Below are positions 33,477-43,872 of a DNA stretch of 64,000 nucleotides, piece by piece. The stretch lies in NCBI RefSeq assembly GCF_000821085.1, contig NZ_CCXR01000001.1, forward strand, positions 2,253,001 through 2,317,000. Direction: 5' to 3'. Origin of the DNA: Bacillus sp. B-jedd (GTDB lineage Bacteria; Bacillota; Bacilli; Bacillales; Cytobacillaceae). A program made the position numbers and the translations under genes. The notes beneath the pieces are model-generated. The model ran no database searches and was not told the origin of the DNA. It saw only the letters and a list, made by a program, of their open reading frames with translations. How positions within the stretch are numbered: position 1 is the first letter of the stretch; every line of letters starts with the position of its first letter.

Positions 33477-36026
33477 CTAAGCTGTTTTTGCCGGAAGGAC
33501 TATGTTGAAGGTCGTACCTTTATTTGGCTCACTTTCAACAAATACTTTTCCATTATGGCTTTCAATAATTTTGAAACTTACCATAAGCCCCAGTCCGTTT
33601 CCGTTCTTTTTAGTTGTATAAAACGGTTCGCCGAGTTTTTTCAATTTTTCTTCAGGTATACCAACGCCGGTGTCCTGAATGGATATTTGGACATTATTAT
33701 CATGGATGCGTGTTTTCACATGCAGTTCCCCGCCATTTGGCATAGCCTCAATTCCGTTTTTAACAAAGTTCAGGAAAACCTGCTTAAGCCGATTTTCATC
33801 ACATTCAATTTGTACAATATCGTTTGAATAATCAAAATGGAGTCTGACATTCTTTTTGCGTGCTTCAAATTCAAGGAGTGCCAGGACATTTTGTATAACA
33901 GGAATGACATTTTTCTCTTCAAGCTCGACTGCCTTTGGTTTTGCTAAAACCATGAAATCTTCAACAATTACATTCACCCGCTCAATTTCGTCGAGAATGA
34001 TGTTTAAAAATTCAAGCCTTTCTGGATCTCTTTCATCGAGCTGCAGGAATTCCGCATATCCTTTCATAGATGTCAGTGGATTCCTTATTTCATGGGCCAC
34101 ACCGGCTGCGAGTTGGCCGACAGCCGCCAATTTATCCTGGCGATGAAGCATTTCTTCCGTCTTTTTCCGTTCAGTAATATCATTTCTAATTGCAAGGTAC
34201 TGATAAGGACGCCCCTTTTCATTGAGGAATGGAACAATCGTAGTATCCACCCAATAATACGTCCCATCTTTCGCCTTATTCCTGATCTCACCCTTCCAGA
34301 CGTTTCCATTTCCTATTGTGCTCCATAAATCCTTGAAAAACTCTTTTGCATGAAAGCCGGAATTTAATAAACAGTGGTCCTGCCCAATCAGTTCTTCCCT
34401 TGAATACTGGGAAATCAGACAGAAGTTATCATTCACACTTTGAATAATACCTTTTCCATTTGTGATGGCAACGATGGATGATTGGTCGAGGGCGAATTTG
34501 AAATCCTCAATTTCTTTTAGTGAAGCCTTTAAATTCTTCTCTGCAGTCTTTCTGTTAGTAATATCAGTTCTTATCGCTACATACTGGTAGGGCCTGCCTT
34601 TGTGGTTCAAAAATGGAACGATTGTCGTATCAACCCAATATAACGTCCCATCTTTGGCCCTGTTGCATATTTCTCCTTTCCATACATTTCCCTGCCCGAT
34701 TGTCCTCCACAGTTCTTTGAAAAATTCTTTGGAATGTGTCCCGGAATTCAATATACGATGATCCTGCCCGATCAATTCTTCACGGCTGTATTTTGAAACC
34801 TCGCAGAATTTTTCATTGACACTTGTAATTAAACCTTTGGAATCGGTAATAGCGACTATAGAGGATTGATCCAGGGCAAAAGTGATGTCACTTATCTCTT
34901 TATGCCTGTCAAGCAGCTCCGCCTCGGCATTTTTTCTATTCGTTATATCTGTCCTAATGGAAACGTACTGATATGGCTTTCCTTTAGAATCAAGGAAAGG
35001 AACAATTGTCGTATCAACCCAATATAGAGTTCCATCTTTTGCTTTATTGCAAATCTCACCATGCCAGATACTGCCCGATTGGACAGTGTTCCATAGATCA
35101 GCAAAGAACTCTTTTGGATGATAACCGGAGTTCATCAATCGATGGCTTTTCCCGATGACCTCTTCCCTGCTGTATTGCGTAATTTCCAAGAACTTATCAT
35201 TCACTTCCACGAGGTTGCCATCTTTATCGGTAATGCCCACAATCGCTGAGGCATCAAGTGCCGCCAGGACGTCCTTCAAATGGCTGTCGGCTGCGGCAAG
35301 CTTTTTACTGATCAGCGTACTGGAAATGATTAATCCACCAAATATGAGAAAGGCAACAAACAAAACAAGATAAACGATAAAAGAATCCTCAAACATGAAA
35401 TTATTATTTGCAACCGGTGCCTTCCCATAATTCGAGGCCCTTTTTAATAAAAAATGACCTTGCGCTATTGCGGCCGTGATAATTGCCGCACTGACAGGCT
35501 TTAACCAGGCTGTGTTATTCCGTTTAAAATTTTCTGAATAAAAGAGCATCCATAGTGAAAAAAGAAAAGATCCAAAGATTAGCAGGCCTGCAATGCTAAA
35601 AATTAAAGGATTAAAGCCAATACTAATTTCCATGGAGTACATTCCAATAATATGAATGGAAAAAACGGCCATCGTTAAAAACAGGCTGCCAATTATTATG
35701 CTTGAAAACTTCACTTTGTCGGCTGTTAAGGCTGTGAATGCCATACCCGTAAGGGAAATGCCGATAACCATTGACAAAAGAGTAAGAGGTATCTGATAAG
35801 TGGAAAATCGGTCAATGTCCTCAGCAAGCAAGCCAAGAAAATTGATAACCCAAATACCGATACCCATTGAAAATGTACCGCCGATGTAAAGCAAGCCTTT
35901 ATTCTTTTTTGAGGAATGGATTAGCGTAAACATATCTAAAGCGGTGTAGGAAGCCATTATAGTAAGTGCAAAAGCAAAAATTAGTAAAACAGGACTGAAT
36001 GTGTAGGCAAATTCACTCATTGTCAA
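33477..36026 (-). CDS. Membrane sensor histidine kinase: MHYT-like + three PAS + HisKA/HATPase
   Basis: An 849-residue kinase. An N-terminal seven-helix region (about 1-245) resembles MHYT sensors, though the first motif has lost its His (INFLGLL) while SIHIIGM remains. Three PAS-PAC units follow at about 255-370, 383-497 and 510-622, nearly identical to one another and spaced 127 residues apart. HisKA carries AHEIRNPLTSMKGY (His about 645); the HATPase has N, G1 (DTGVGIPEE) and G2 boxes. The phosphoacceptor segment resembles sporulation phosphorelay kinases (KinA/KinE). It is an orphan, with no response regulator nearby. TTG 36026 or ATG 36020 may start it. Confidence 0.88.
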   Translation of the reverse strand: MTMSEFAYTFSPVLLIFAFALTIMASYTALDMFTLIHSSKKNKGLLYIGGTFSMGIGIWVINFLGLLAEDIDRFSTYQIPLTLLSMVIGISLTGMAFTALTADKVKFSSIIIGSLFLTMAVFSIHIIGMYSMEISIGFNPLIFSIAGLLIFGSFLFSLWMLFYSENFKRNNTAWLKPVSAAIITAAIAQGHFLLKRASNYGKAPVANNNFMFEDSFIVYLVLFVAFLIFGGLIISSTLISKKLAAADSHLKDVLAALDASAIVGITDKDGNLVEVNDKFLEITQYSREEVIGKSHRLMNSGYHPKEFFADLWNTVQSGSIWHGEICNKAKDGTLYWVDTTIVPFLDSKGKPYQYVSIRTDITNRKNAEAELLDRHKEISDITFALDQSSIVAITDSKGLITSVNEKFCEVSKYSREELIGQDHRILNSGTHSKEFFKELWRTIGQGNVWKGEICNRAKDGTLYWVDTTIVPFLNHKGRPYQYVAIRTDITNRKTAEKNLKASLKEIEDFKFALDQSSIVAITNGKGIIQSVNDNFCLISQYSREELIGQDHCLLNSGFHAKEFFKDLWSTIGNGNVWKGEIRNKAKDGTYYWVDTTIVPFLNEKGRPYQYLAIRNDITERKKTEEMLHRQDKLAAVGQLAAGVAHEIRNPLTSMKGYAEFLQLDERDPERLEFLNIILDEIERVNVIVEDFMVLAKPKAVELEEKNVIPVIQNVLALLEFEARKKNVRLHFDYSNDIVQIECDENRLKQVFLNFVKNGIEAMPNGGELHVKTRIHDNNVQISIQDTGVGIPEEKLKKLGEPFYTTKKNGNGLGLMVSFKIIESHNGKVFVESEPNKGTTFNIVLPAKTA

Positions 36027-36174
36027 GTATCAACCCCTGCGTTTTATACATTTATAATTTAATTGTAATAGAAAGTTCACAATTTAGAAAGGGAAAATTA
36101 AGAAACTCGTAAAATTTTGCCATATTTTTAAATACAATCTAAAATAATCTCGCCTCTTTCAAACTTTCACTCTT

Positions 36175-37026
36175 TTATTGCAGATTTATTTCCCTTCTTT
36201 TTCCTTTTATAACTTGGAATAGACCGTAAGAAATTAATCCACCCGCCACAAAACTGATGACCAGTTGACCATAAGGCTGTCTATATAAAAACGCCAATGC
36301 ACCATCCGTCCCAAACAAATCACCAGCCTTGGAATGATAGGCAGCTACGATTCCTATATATCCGACTACACAAAAAAGGAGGCCTCTTGCTGCCATCCCA
36401 AACCTCCCCGATTTCCTTCCCATATTTAATTCTTCCTGGCTCATCCTGCTTTTTTTCAACATTTTTGTAAAATCTCTTGTAAATGCAATAAATATTTCTT
36501 TAAGTCCAAACACAATGATGCCAGCACCAATTAGAATAATCGCCCAGCGGCCTAGCCCGGACGAGAGGATAATTTTGAGTATCTTCTGTTTTTTTCCTGA
36601 GCCAGAGCCGGAATGCATGGCAAGTGACACAGCTTTATAAATAAGGAAGCTGTGGATGGCGGCACTCCCAATATTCCCTGCTCTCCTGGACAATCCCTTT
36701 AATTTGCTGCCCGACCCGTCGGGATCCTTGATACCTTGGACGGTTTTCCAACAGACATAACCTAATAGGCCTACCGCGATAGCCCATAACAAAAGCTCGC
36801 CAAATGGTTTTTGAGCTACCTCCACAAGAGCCCCTTCTGTTCCCTTCGGTCCTTCTTCCAGCCCGGCTGTTCCCATGAGAGTAAGGATCCCCGCAAGGAT
36901 ATACACAATTCCTTTTGATATATAACCGACTCTTGCCAAAAATATGATTCCTTTGCCGGCGCTCTTTTTTATATCTTCCGGTATTTCTTTCTCCTGTTTA
37001 TTTGAAAACATATCAGACATGGTCAT
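36175..37026 (-). CDS. DUF1206 membrane protein
   Basis: A 283-residue protein with six helices arranged as three copies of a two-helix unit: ARVGYISKGIVYILAGILT, SRRAGNIGSAAIHSFLIYKAV and GRFGMAARGLLFCVVGYIG, each with the R-x-G-x2-A-x-G pattern of DUF1206. Function unknown in the family. The start has AGGAG upstream. It stands alone between the kinase and a divergent yhfH-type gene. Confidence 0.85.
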   Translation of the reverse strand: MTMSDMFSNKQEKEIPEDIKKSAGKGIIFLARVGYISKGIVYILAGILTLMGTAGLEEGPKGTEGALVEVAQKPFGELLLWAIAVGLLGYVCWKTVQGIKDPDGSGSKLKGLSRRAGNIGSAAIHSFLIYKAVSLAMHSGSGSGKKQKILKIILSSGLGRWAIILIGAGIIVFGLKEIFIAFTRDFTKMLKKSRMSQEELNMGRKSGRFGMAARGLLFCVVGYIGIVAAYHSKAGDLFGTDGALAFLYRQPYGQLVISFVAGGLISYGLFQVIKGKRREINLQ

Positions 37027-37180
37027 TTTCTCCTGCTCTTTTTAGTCCACATTCCCGGGAAAAGATGCAAAAAAACCTCCCTTCTACTAATTATTTATTC
37101 ACATTTTAGATAAAGGGGATTATACTGTACTATAAAAGGGAAAGGTTTTTAAATCTGTATTATATAAGGAGGGGTTTTAA

Positions 37181-37315
37181 TTGTTGATAAACCCGGTTGA
37201 ATTCTTTCGTAATCTGCCTCAAAAGGAATGCCCTGTATGCGGTGAAAAAATTCAAGAACAGGCCGAATCTTACTTAACGACATGTGACGGCTGCGCCGCG
37301 TCAAACTTGGAATAA
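37181..37315 (+). CDS. YhfH-family zinc-ribbon miniprotein, 44 aa
   Basis: The peptide starts MLINPVEFFRNLPQK and carries two CxxC pairs (CPVCGEK and CDGC), a small zinc ribbon. Length, EFFRNLP and the cysteine spacing match Bacillus YhfH. The start is TTG 37181 behind AAGGAGGGG. Confidence 0.82.
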   Translation: MLINPVEFFRNLPQKECPVCGEKIQEQAESYLTTCDGCAASNLE

Positions 37316-37323
37316 GCATATAT

Positions 37324-37354
37324 CCGGTTCCCGCTGGGCGGGAACCGTTTTTTT
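37324..37354 (+). terminator. Intrinsic terminator after yhfH-type gene
   Basis: CGGTTCCCGC / GCGGGAACCG stem followed by seven T. Confidence 0.85.
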
Positions 37355-37433
37355 GTTTTCTTCACCCACAAGTTTGATTTGGTATAAATATGTTTAAATA
37401 ATGATAATGACCATTATCGAGGAGGTCCTGGGG

Positions 37434-37679
37434 ATGGAGCTAGTTCAATGGAGTTACACAAAAAAATATAATATTAAAGCCCTTTTTGATAAGTTCCCCT
37501 CCTCACCAGTCATTTTCAGGCAAATAAAAGAGTATTATTTTGTTTATACGATAAAATGGAACCCCGATGATCCACCGGTAGGAACAAATGACCTCGTAAA
37601 AATGGAGACACTCCTTAATACTGAATTTGGTACTCTGGAATACTATCAAAAAAGAAAAGCTTTTAAATCCTTGAAATAA
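37434..37679 (+). CDS. Hypothetical protein, 81 aa
   Basis: A small soluble protein starting MELVQWSYTKKYNIKALFD with a mix of short helices and strands. No family recognised. The ATG at 37434 has GAGGAGG eight bases upstream, which makes real translation likely. Confidence 0.55.
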   Translation: MELVQWSYTKKYNIKALFDKFPSSPVIFRQIKEYYFVYTIKWNPDDPPVGTNDLVKMETLLNTEFGTLEYYQKRKAFKSLK

Positions 37680-37740
37680 TCAGTGCCCTGAATAAGCGGA
37701 TGGCTAAAGGTATATGCTAATTTCCAAGGAGCTGAATGCA

Positions 37741-37929
37741 ATGAAAAAGAATACAAAATATACAACCCCCGCTATAAAAAATCCAGTTTTTACCATTAAA
37801 AGCGGAGATACATATCCTAATCCCGAAAGTATCCCGGGGGATTCTGTGGATGAACATAAACAGCTTGAAGAAGCTAATACCATAATGAGCGGAGACGAAA
37901 TTAAACAGCAAAACGAAAACCTTTCATGA
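37741..37929 (+). CDS. Small hydrophilic hypothetical protein, 62 aa
   Basis: A charged, Pro/Glu/Asn-rich peptide with no hydrophobic core (KSGDTYPNPESIPGDSVDE, IMSGDEIKQQNENLS), likely disordered. It faintly recalls DUF4025-type small Bacillus proteins. CCAAGGAG lies before the ATG at 37741, and a strong terminator follows. Confidence 0.55.
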   Translation: MKKNTKYTTPAIKNPVFTIKSGDTYPNPESIPGDSVDEHKQLEEANTIMSGDEIKQQNENLS

Positions 37930-37938
37930 AAAAACAAG

Positions 37939-37978
37939 AAAGCCGGGCCCGCATGAAGAGCAGCACCCGGCTTTTTTC
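37939..37978 (+). terminator. Intrinsic terminator
   Basis: AGCCGGG...CCCGGCT stem with a six-T tail, between two convergent small genes. Confidence 0.75.
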
Positions 37979-37979
37979 A

Positions 37980-38165
37980 TTAAATTTCAGGAAGATCCCT
38001 TACTCCGAAATCCATCGCACTCCCACACATCGGACACAACAAATCAGATGAAACAAAATTTTTACGCATCCAGCCAATGCAAGAGTCATCACTACATGAA
38101 TAGACCTCGGTGCTGACCAGTACCTCCTCTTCTTTTTCAACAGGAAACCTTTTACCGAAAAACAA
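37980..38165 (-). CDS. ydjO: YdjO-family cold-inducible zinc-ribbon protein, 61 aa
   Basis: The protein has two cysteine pairs (SCSDDSCIGWMRKNF and LCPMCGSAM) and the order CxxxxC-x-GWMRKNF-x5-LCPxCGS-x-M of B. subtilis YdjO. It starts at a TTG behind AAGGAGGCGATC. The family was named for cold induction; the molecular role is unknown. Confidence 0.85.
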   Translation of the reverse strand: MFFGKRFPVEKEEEVLVSTEVYSCSDDSCIGWMRKNFVSSDLLCPMCGSAMDFGVRDLPEI

Positions 38166-38360
38166 ATCGATCGCCTCCTTCTTTTCTCATCCCGACTCAT
38201 TCGTTATGTAGTATTTACCTTTATTAAAAAAATATTATATTTATCATCCGTTCCGTTCTTATTATTGTAAAAAAGCTTTCCCCTATTTAAAGTTATCCTA
38301 AGGTAAAATAGGATTGTATAGGCAAAAACAGCAAACAATAAATTGGTGTGGGTGATCCAT

Positions 38361-39062
38361 ATGAAAAGTTTTTCCAAGAATCCGGCGTTATCATATGAGC
38401 TGAACGAACTTTTAAAATCATCCAACAGAAATTTCGAATGCACTAAAGGCTCCTATTTATTCAGGGAAGGGCAAGACGCAGCCGAGGTCTATATTATTTT
38501 GTCGGGAAAAGTGCAAATTACGAAGATGAACTCCGAAGGACAGGAACTACTTCTAAGGCTTTGCTGCCACAATGACATTGTCGGCGAATTAACTCTTTTC
38601 ACCTATGAGCCTAAATATATCTTTAACGCCCGGGCGATCGAAGATGCCGAGATAGCCGCCTTGGAAATCAATGAACTTGAACAAGCTTTATTTAAAAATA
38701 GTGAGCTCGCATATGAATTTCTAAAATGGATGAATGACCATATGCGAAAGACAATGACCAAATTTAAAGACCTGGTGTTATACGGGAAAAAAGGAGCGTT
38801 GTATTCCACACTAATCAGACTCAGCAACAGCTACGGAGTTGTGACTGAGAAAGGGATCCTTATCACTGTCCCCGTCACAACCCAGGATCTTGCCAACTTT
38901 TGCGGCACAGCACGTGAGATAGTCAGCAGAATGCTGTCGGAATTAAAACGGAAAAACATCATCAGCATAGAGGCAAAAAAAATAACCATTCACAACCTGG
39001 AATATTTAAAAAAAGAAAACAACTGTGAAAATTGCCCGATTGAATATTGTAACGTCGACTGA
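38361..39062 (+). CDS. fnr: Anaerobic regulator Fnr (Crp/Fnr family, [4Fe-4S])
   Basis: A 233-residue transcription factor: N-terminal cyclic-nucleotide-type beta-roll (about 25-115), long dimer helix, and C-terminal winged helix (TTQDLANFCGTAREIVSRMLSEL). The last residues NCENCPIEYCNVD carry C-x2-C-x4-C, the C-terminal iron-sulfur ligands special to Bacillus Fnr (E. coli FNR has them at the N-terminus). ATG 38361 gives the family N-terminus. In B. subtilis fnr lies beside narK; here it is 10 kb away. The expected targets narK and pflB show FNR boxes. Confidence 0.93.
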   Translation: MKSFSKNPALSYELNELLKSSNRNFECTKGSYLFREGQDAAEVYIILSGKVQITKMNSEGQELLLRLCCHNDIVGELTLFTYEPKYIFNARAIEDAEIAALEINELEQALFKNSELAYEFLKWMNDHMRKTMTKFKDLVLYGKKGALYSTLIRLSNSYGVVTEKGILITVPVTTQDLANFCGTAREIVSRMLSELKRKNIISIEAKKITIHNLEYLKKENNCENCPIEYCNVD

Positions 39063-39136
39063 ACTTCGAAGTTCACAGAATATCCACATACATTTCAAGG
39101 AAACTCCTTTATCTTTGAAAAAGGAGGCGTTTTTGC

Positions 39137-39739
39137 ATGAGAAAAATAGTGATTATATGTGTCGCTGCTATAGGAATCGGCATAGCCGCCGGCATATCAT
39201 TTTTTATCGCGCGGGATGCGCTGGCACAAATTCCAGGAGACGTTGAACTCCAAACGCATAATAATGAGGAATTCCGTTTTGGGGATGACCATACAAAAGT
39301 AAAACTGATTGAATTCATCTATACCCATTGCCCGGATATTTGCCCTACGACGACCCAAAAAATGGCCATGCTTAAGGAAGACTTGAAAGAAAAAGGCGTA
39401 TTTGGCAAAGAGGTTGAATTTATTACTATTACTATTGATCCGTACAGAGATACACCGGAAGTAATGAAGAATTATATGAAAATGTTTGAAATTGAGGATG
39501 ATGGGGGCTGGCTCTTCCTGACTGGCGATGCCAGCAATCTTAAAAAAAGCCACGAACAGATCCGAAAAACGGCAGAACCTTTTCAATTCCAATACAAGGA
39601 TCCTGGCAATGGATTTTTTATCCACAGTACATTCACTTATCTAGTCAATGAAAATAATAGATTCATCGAAAAATTTCCTATGGGGAATGATTTTGATAAA
39701 CAGGCTGTCCTGAAAGAGATTTTGGACGAAATCGAGTAG
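39137..39739 (+). CDS. SCO1/SenC family copper chaperone
   Basis: A 200-residue membrane-anchored thioredoxin-fold protein: one N-terminal helix (about 5-26), then THCPDICPTT with the copper-binding CxxxC, TITIDPYRDTPE, and the third ligand His in GFFIHSTFTYLV. SCO proteins deliver copper to the CuA site of cytochrome oxidase outside the membrane. AAAAAGGAGG precedes the ATG. It is 74 bp after fnr, with a terminator at its end, so it may be read with fnr. Confidence 0.9.
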   Translation: MRKIVIICVAAIGIGIAAGISFFIARDALAQIPGDVELQTHNNEEFRFGDDHTKVKLIEFIYTHCPDICPTTTQKMAMLKEDLKEKGVFGKEVEFITITIDPYRDTPEVMKNYMKMFEIEDDGGWLFLTGDASNLKKSHEQIRKTAEPFQFQYKDPGNGFFIHSTFTYLVNENNRFIEKFPMGNDFDKQAVLKEILDEIE

Positions 39740-39757
39740 TTCCCCAGAAAAATAGCA

Positions 39758-39794
39758 AAGCGGATAACCCCGTCAGCAGGTTATCCGCTTTTTA
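39758..39794 (+). terminator. Intrinsic terminator after SCO gene
   Basis: AAAGCGGATAACC / GGTTATCCGCTTTTT hairpin. Confidence 0.85.
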
Positions 39795-39806
39795 CATACT
39801 GTTTAA

Positions 39807-39941
39807 TCAATTTACTGAAGAAGGAGCCTTACTTAAGTGCTGCAGATTGGACAGGTAATCAGATTTCGGCTTCGTAATGCTGGCCTTTATCCCCGATTCC
39901 CTTAACTTTTTAACCAGTTCCGTTATCTTTTTTTTCGCCAC
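39807..39941 (-). CDS. Small basic protein, possibly Lmo0850 family, 44 aa
   Basis: The peptide runs AKKKITELVKKLRESGIKAS and then TKPKSDYLSNLQHL. A GTG start at 39941 has AGAAGGTG upstream, better than any earlier codon. The GIKASITK segment resembles the small lmo0850 family as I remember it; not certain. Confidence 0.45.
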   Translation of the reverse strand: MAKKKITELVKKLRESGIKASITKPKSDYLSNLQHLSKAPSSVN

Positions 39942-40139
39942 ACGGTTCACCTTCTCTTTTCGGCATTTCCATAACTCAATTCTACAACAAAAATATGAAT
40001 AAAGTGTGAAAATCATAAAATAATTTAAAAAAATATTTCAAACTGATACTGGTTGTTTTTTCAGTTTACCCAACGGATATAATGAGGAAACAATAATCTC
40101 CTTACTGACAAACAAATAGTACTTTTGGAACGGCCCTTG

Positions 40140-40275
40140 ATGGTTGATTTCCACTCCACAAGGAAATACTTTGCGACGAGCTGAAAGTTCGCTTCCGCTT
40201 TTCGAGGGATCTCCACGTGCCCCTGTATTCCACCGGAGTCAGTCCCTCCGTTCCAATTAACTTCATTGAAAATAA
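40140..40275 (-). repeat. Dispersed palindromic repeat, copy B (internally shortened)
   Basis: GGTTGATTTCCACTCC at one end and GGAGTCAGTCCCTCCGTTCC with AATTAACTTC at the other, the reverse orientation of copy A. The middle shares CTTTGCGACGAGCTGAA with copies C and E. It ends about 90 bp before the ABC-F start. Confidence 0.8.
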
Positions 40276-40308
40276 CACGCGCCCTTAATGAGTCTTTGGA
40301 ATAGTTAG

Positions 40309-41980
<1,672 letters not shown>

Positions 41981-41982
<2 letters not shown>

Positions 41983-42013
41983 AAAAACAGGGGTTATTAT
42001 CCCCTGTTTTTTT
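41981..42013 (+). terminator. Intrinsic terminator after ABC-F gene
   Basis: AAACAGGGG / CCCCTGTTTTTTT hairpin. Confidence 0.8.
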
Positions 42014-42032
42014 ACATCAAAAATCCAGCTTG

Positions 42033-42164
42033 TTATGAACGTTTTTGCTTGTTGTTGGAAGACGGCCGTTCTTTTTTGCCGGTTTCCCTGTTTGTAGTAC
42101 CCTGCCCTTCAACTTGCGAGGAATTGAGACCGATGGTTGATGGATCATGCTTCCTTTTGCCCAA
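42033..42164 (-). CDS. Small hydrophilic spore-protein-like peptide, 43 aa
   Basis: The peptide starts [20 protein letters not shown] and ends SSNNKQKRS: Lys/Arg/Ser/Asn/Gln-rich, no hydrophobic core. It resembles small acid-soluble spore proteins of the Ssp minor class in composition and length, without a firm family match. GGGAGGTG stands seven bases before the TTG at 42164, which argues it is expressed. Confidence 0.55.
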   Translation of the reverse strand: MGKRKHDPSTIGLNSSQVEGQGTTNRETGKKERPSSNNKQKRS

Positions 42165-42273
42165 AATAAAACACCTCCCTAATTTAATGTTTTTCCAAAG
42201 GCCATTTGTTATTCTGCAAAGGAATAATTCCTCCCCTTTCAGAAACAATATGGACGAAGGAGGTGTGGTTTTT

Positions 42274-42516
42274 ATGGCTAAAATAGGAGTGGAACAAGCA
42301 CTTACCAATGTCAGCCAGGCACTTAGGGCAAAAGGACATGAGGTGGTCGAGCTGAAGCAGGAATCAGATGCTGCGGATTGTGCCTGTTGCGTGATCAGCG
42401 GTCTCGATTCGAACGTTATGGGGATGCATGATACCGTGACAAAAGCGTCGGTTATTGAGGCAAATGGGCTGACTGCGGATGAGGTTTGTTCAATGGTTGA
42501 AAACAGACTGGGTTAA
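42274..42516 (+). CDS. ykuS: YkuS family protein (UPF0180)
   Basis: An 80-residue soluble protein beginning [21 protein letters not shown], with [16 protein letters not shown] and [10 protein letters not shown]. This is UPF0180, B. subtilis YkuS, function unknown. AAGGAGGTG precedes the ATG; the longer frame upstream crosses the divergent small gene and is rejected. Confidence 0.9.
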   Translation: MAKIGVEQALTNVSQALRAKGHEVVELKQESDAADCACCVISGLDSNVMGMHDTVTKASVIEANGLTADEVCSMVENRLG

Positions 42517-42538
42517 TCTGATGCCCCGTTTTTCATTA

Positions 42539-42572
42539 AGCCGATAGGAGACGCCGTCCTATCGGCTTTTTT
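42539..42572 (+). terminator. Intrinsic terminator after ykuS
   Basis: AGCCGATAGGA-CGCCG-TCCTATCGGCTTTTTT hairpin. Confidence 0.85.
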
Positions 42573-42610
42573 CTATATAGGTTGCAGTAAAGATTAATAC
42601 TCAAACGTGA

Positions 42611-42915
42611 ACGGAGTGGTTGATTTCCACTCTGGGCATTTCGCTTTCCGCGGGGCGAAGCATCTACCTGTATTTACTTTATGAGAAACATCCATGAATT
42701 GGCTTCGAGCAGCTTTGCGACGAGCTGAAGATTTGCTTCCCCGAATAGTCTGTGGCGCAGGAGCATTTTTTGTGGAGCCTCCTCGTAGCGCCGCTCCTGC
42801 GGGGTCTCCCCTTGCCGCTCAATCCCGCAGGACAAATGGCCTCTTCGAATCGGCTTTGCACGAAGGAAACGCGGCAGCGTTTTCGAGGAGTCTACATGCC
42901 TGAGTTCCAATCACC
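42611..42915 (-). repeat. Dispersed palindromic repeat, copy C (about 300 bp)
   Basis: Begins GGTTGATTTCCACTC with CTTTCCGCGGGGCGAAGCATC and ends TTTTCGAGGAGTC...GTTCCAATCACCC. Shared blocks with copy E include GAATAGTCTGTGGCGCAGGAGC, TGGAGCCTCCTCG and CTTTGCACGAAGGAAA. The gap between ykuS and the cupredoxin gene (548 bp) holds essentially only this element. Confidence 0.85.
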
Positions 42916-43063
42916 CATCTATTCAAATTAGAAAGTGCAATAATTAAGTTCAACCTATATAGTACCTCCCCTTCCCGTTTATTAAGAAAAGTTCATGAAA
43001 ATAGACAAGTTACCCTGCCATACAAGCATATGTTAGTTACAGGACATACTATGGGGGGATTAG

Positions 43064-43516
43064 ATGAAATTTTGGGCTGTAAAGAAAAGTACTGTTCTCA
43101 TTGCCTTTGTTTTCGGACTGGCTATTATTTCAGCTGTGGCATGGTGGCTGTTAAACGCTGGAGATAAAGTGGTTTTTAATCCGGTTGCCACCAACAAGGT
43201 TCGGGAAGTTCATATGGTCACAGGGGAATTTGCTACAACCATTCCGGGCGGAAAGAAAATTGAGGCTTACAGATGGGATCCAGGTACGATTTTTATGGAA
43301 AAAGATGAAAAAGTCCGACTCATTATTTATGGGGTGAACGGCAAAGAGCATCCATTCAGAATCGAAAATACTTCTTTTAAAGGAACAGTTAAAAAAGGTG
43401 AAGAAACGGTACTTGATGTCTCTTTTGAGAAAGAAGGAGTTTACAGGCTGATTTGTGAAGTCCATCCGGACAAAGAGCATAACGGCCCAATGATTGCTTA
43501 TATTGTCGTAGATTAA
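43064..43516 (+). CDS. Membrane-anchored cupredoxin domain protein
   Basis: A 150-residue protein: N-terminal anchor helix (about 8-31), then a beta-sandwich with copper ligands typical of type 1 or CuA-like cupredoxins: His in GKEHPFRIEN and the cluster C-x3-H-x8-M in ICEVHPDKEHNGPM. It faces the outside and probably carries electrons or copper, perhaps with the SCO protein at 39137. The start is preceded by GGGGGAT. Confidence 0.75.
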   Translation: MKFWAVKKSTVLIAFVFGLAIISAVAWWLLNAGDKVVFNPVATNKVREVHMVTGEFATTIPGGKKIEAYRWDPGTIFMEKDEKVRLIIYGVNGKEHPFRIENTSFKGTVKKGEETVLDVSFEKEGVYRLICEVHPDKEHNGPMIAYIVVD

Positions 43517-43527
43517 TAATTATTAAA

Positions 43528-43560
43528 GCGCTGTTGCCTATCACGGTAACAGCCTTTTTG
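43528..43560 (+). terminator. Intrinsic terminator after cupredoxin gene
   Basis: GCTGTTGCC / GGTAACAGC stem with CTTTTTG tail. Confidence 0.7.
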
Positions 43561-43776
43561 TTTCTTCTATAAAAATATATTGTTTCTAACACAATCACAG
43601 TTGAAACGTTGATATGTATGGATTCTTCTTATATAACAGTTTTTAAAAACCACTATTATCCTATAGTACAGATATAAATTATTTGAAAATTACATCTTCC
43701 TATTAATCAATAAATAATGCAATTTAGCCCTCTAAACCCAAGATTCACAATATGTTAACAATTAAGACTGTTTTAG

Positions 43777-43822
43777 GGTGATAATCCTCACATACCATCT
43801 GTTATACTCAAAGTAAGATAAT
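43777..43822 (+). promoter_or_regulatory. FNR box and -10 region of pflB
   Basis: GGTGA-N6-TCACA (43777-43792) matches the FNR core GTGA-N6-TCAC perfectly. A TAAGAT/GATAAT -10 (43814-43822) would put the box near -41.5; an extended -10 TGTTATACT (43800-43808) is an alternative that places it near -31. The rest of the 356-bp gap is AT-rich and empty. Confidence 0.6.
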
Positions 43823-43872
43823 GAAAGCGAAGCTGTTATACTGCTTTAAAATAAACGAAGAGGTGAACCACA

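Noticed and set aside
43741..43765. Rex (NADH-sensing) operator before pflB
   Set aside because: TTCACAATATGTTAACAA looks similar, but the halves are direct rather than inverted repeats.
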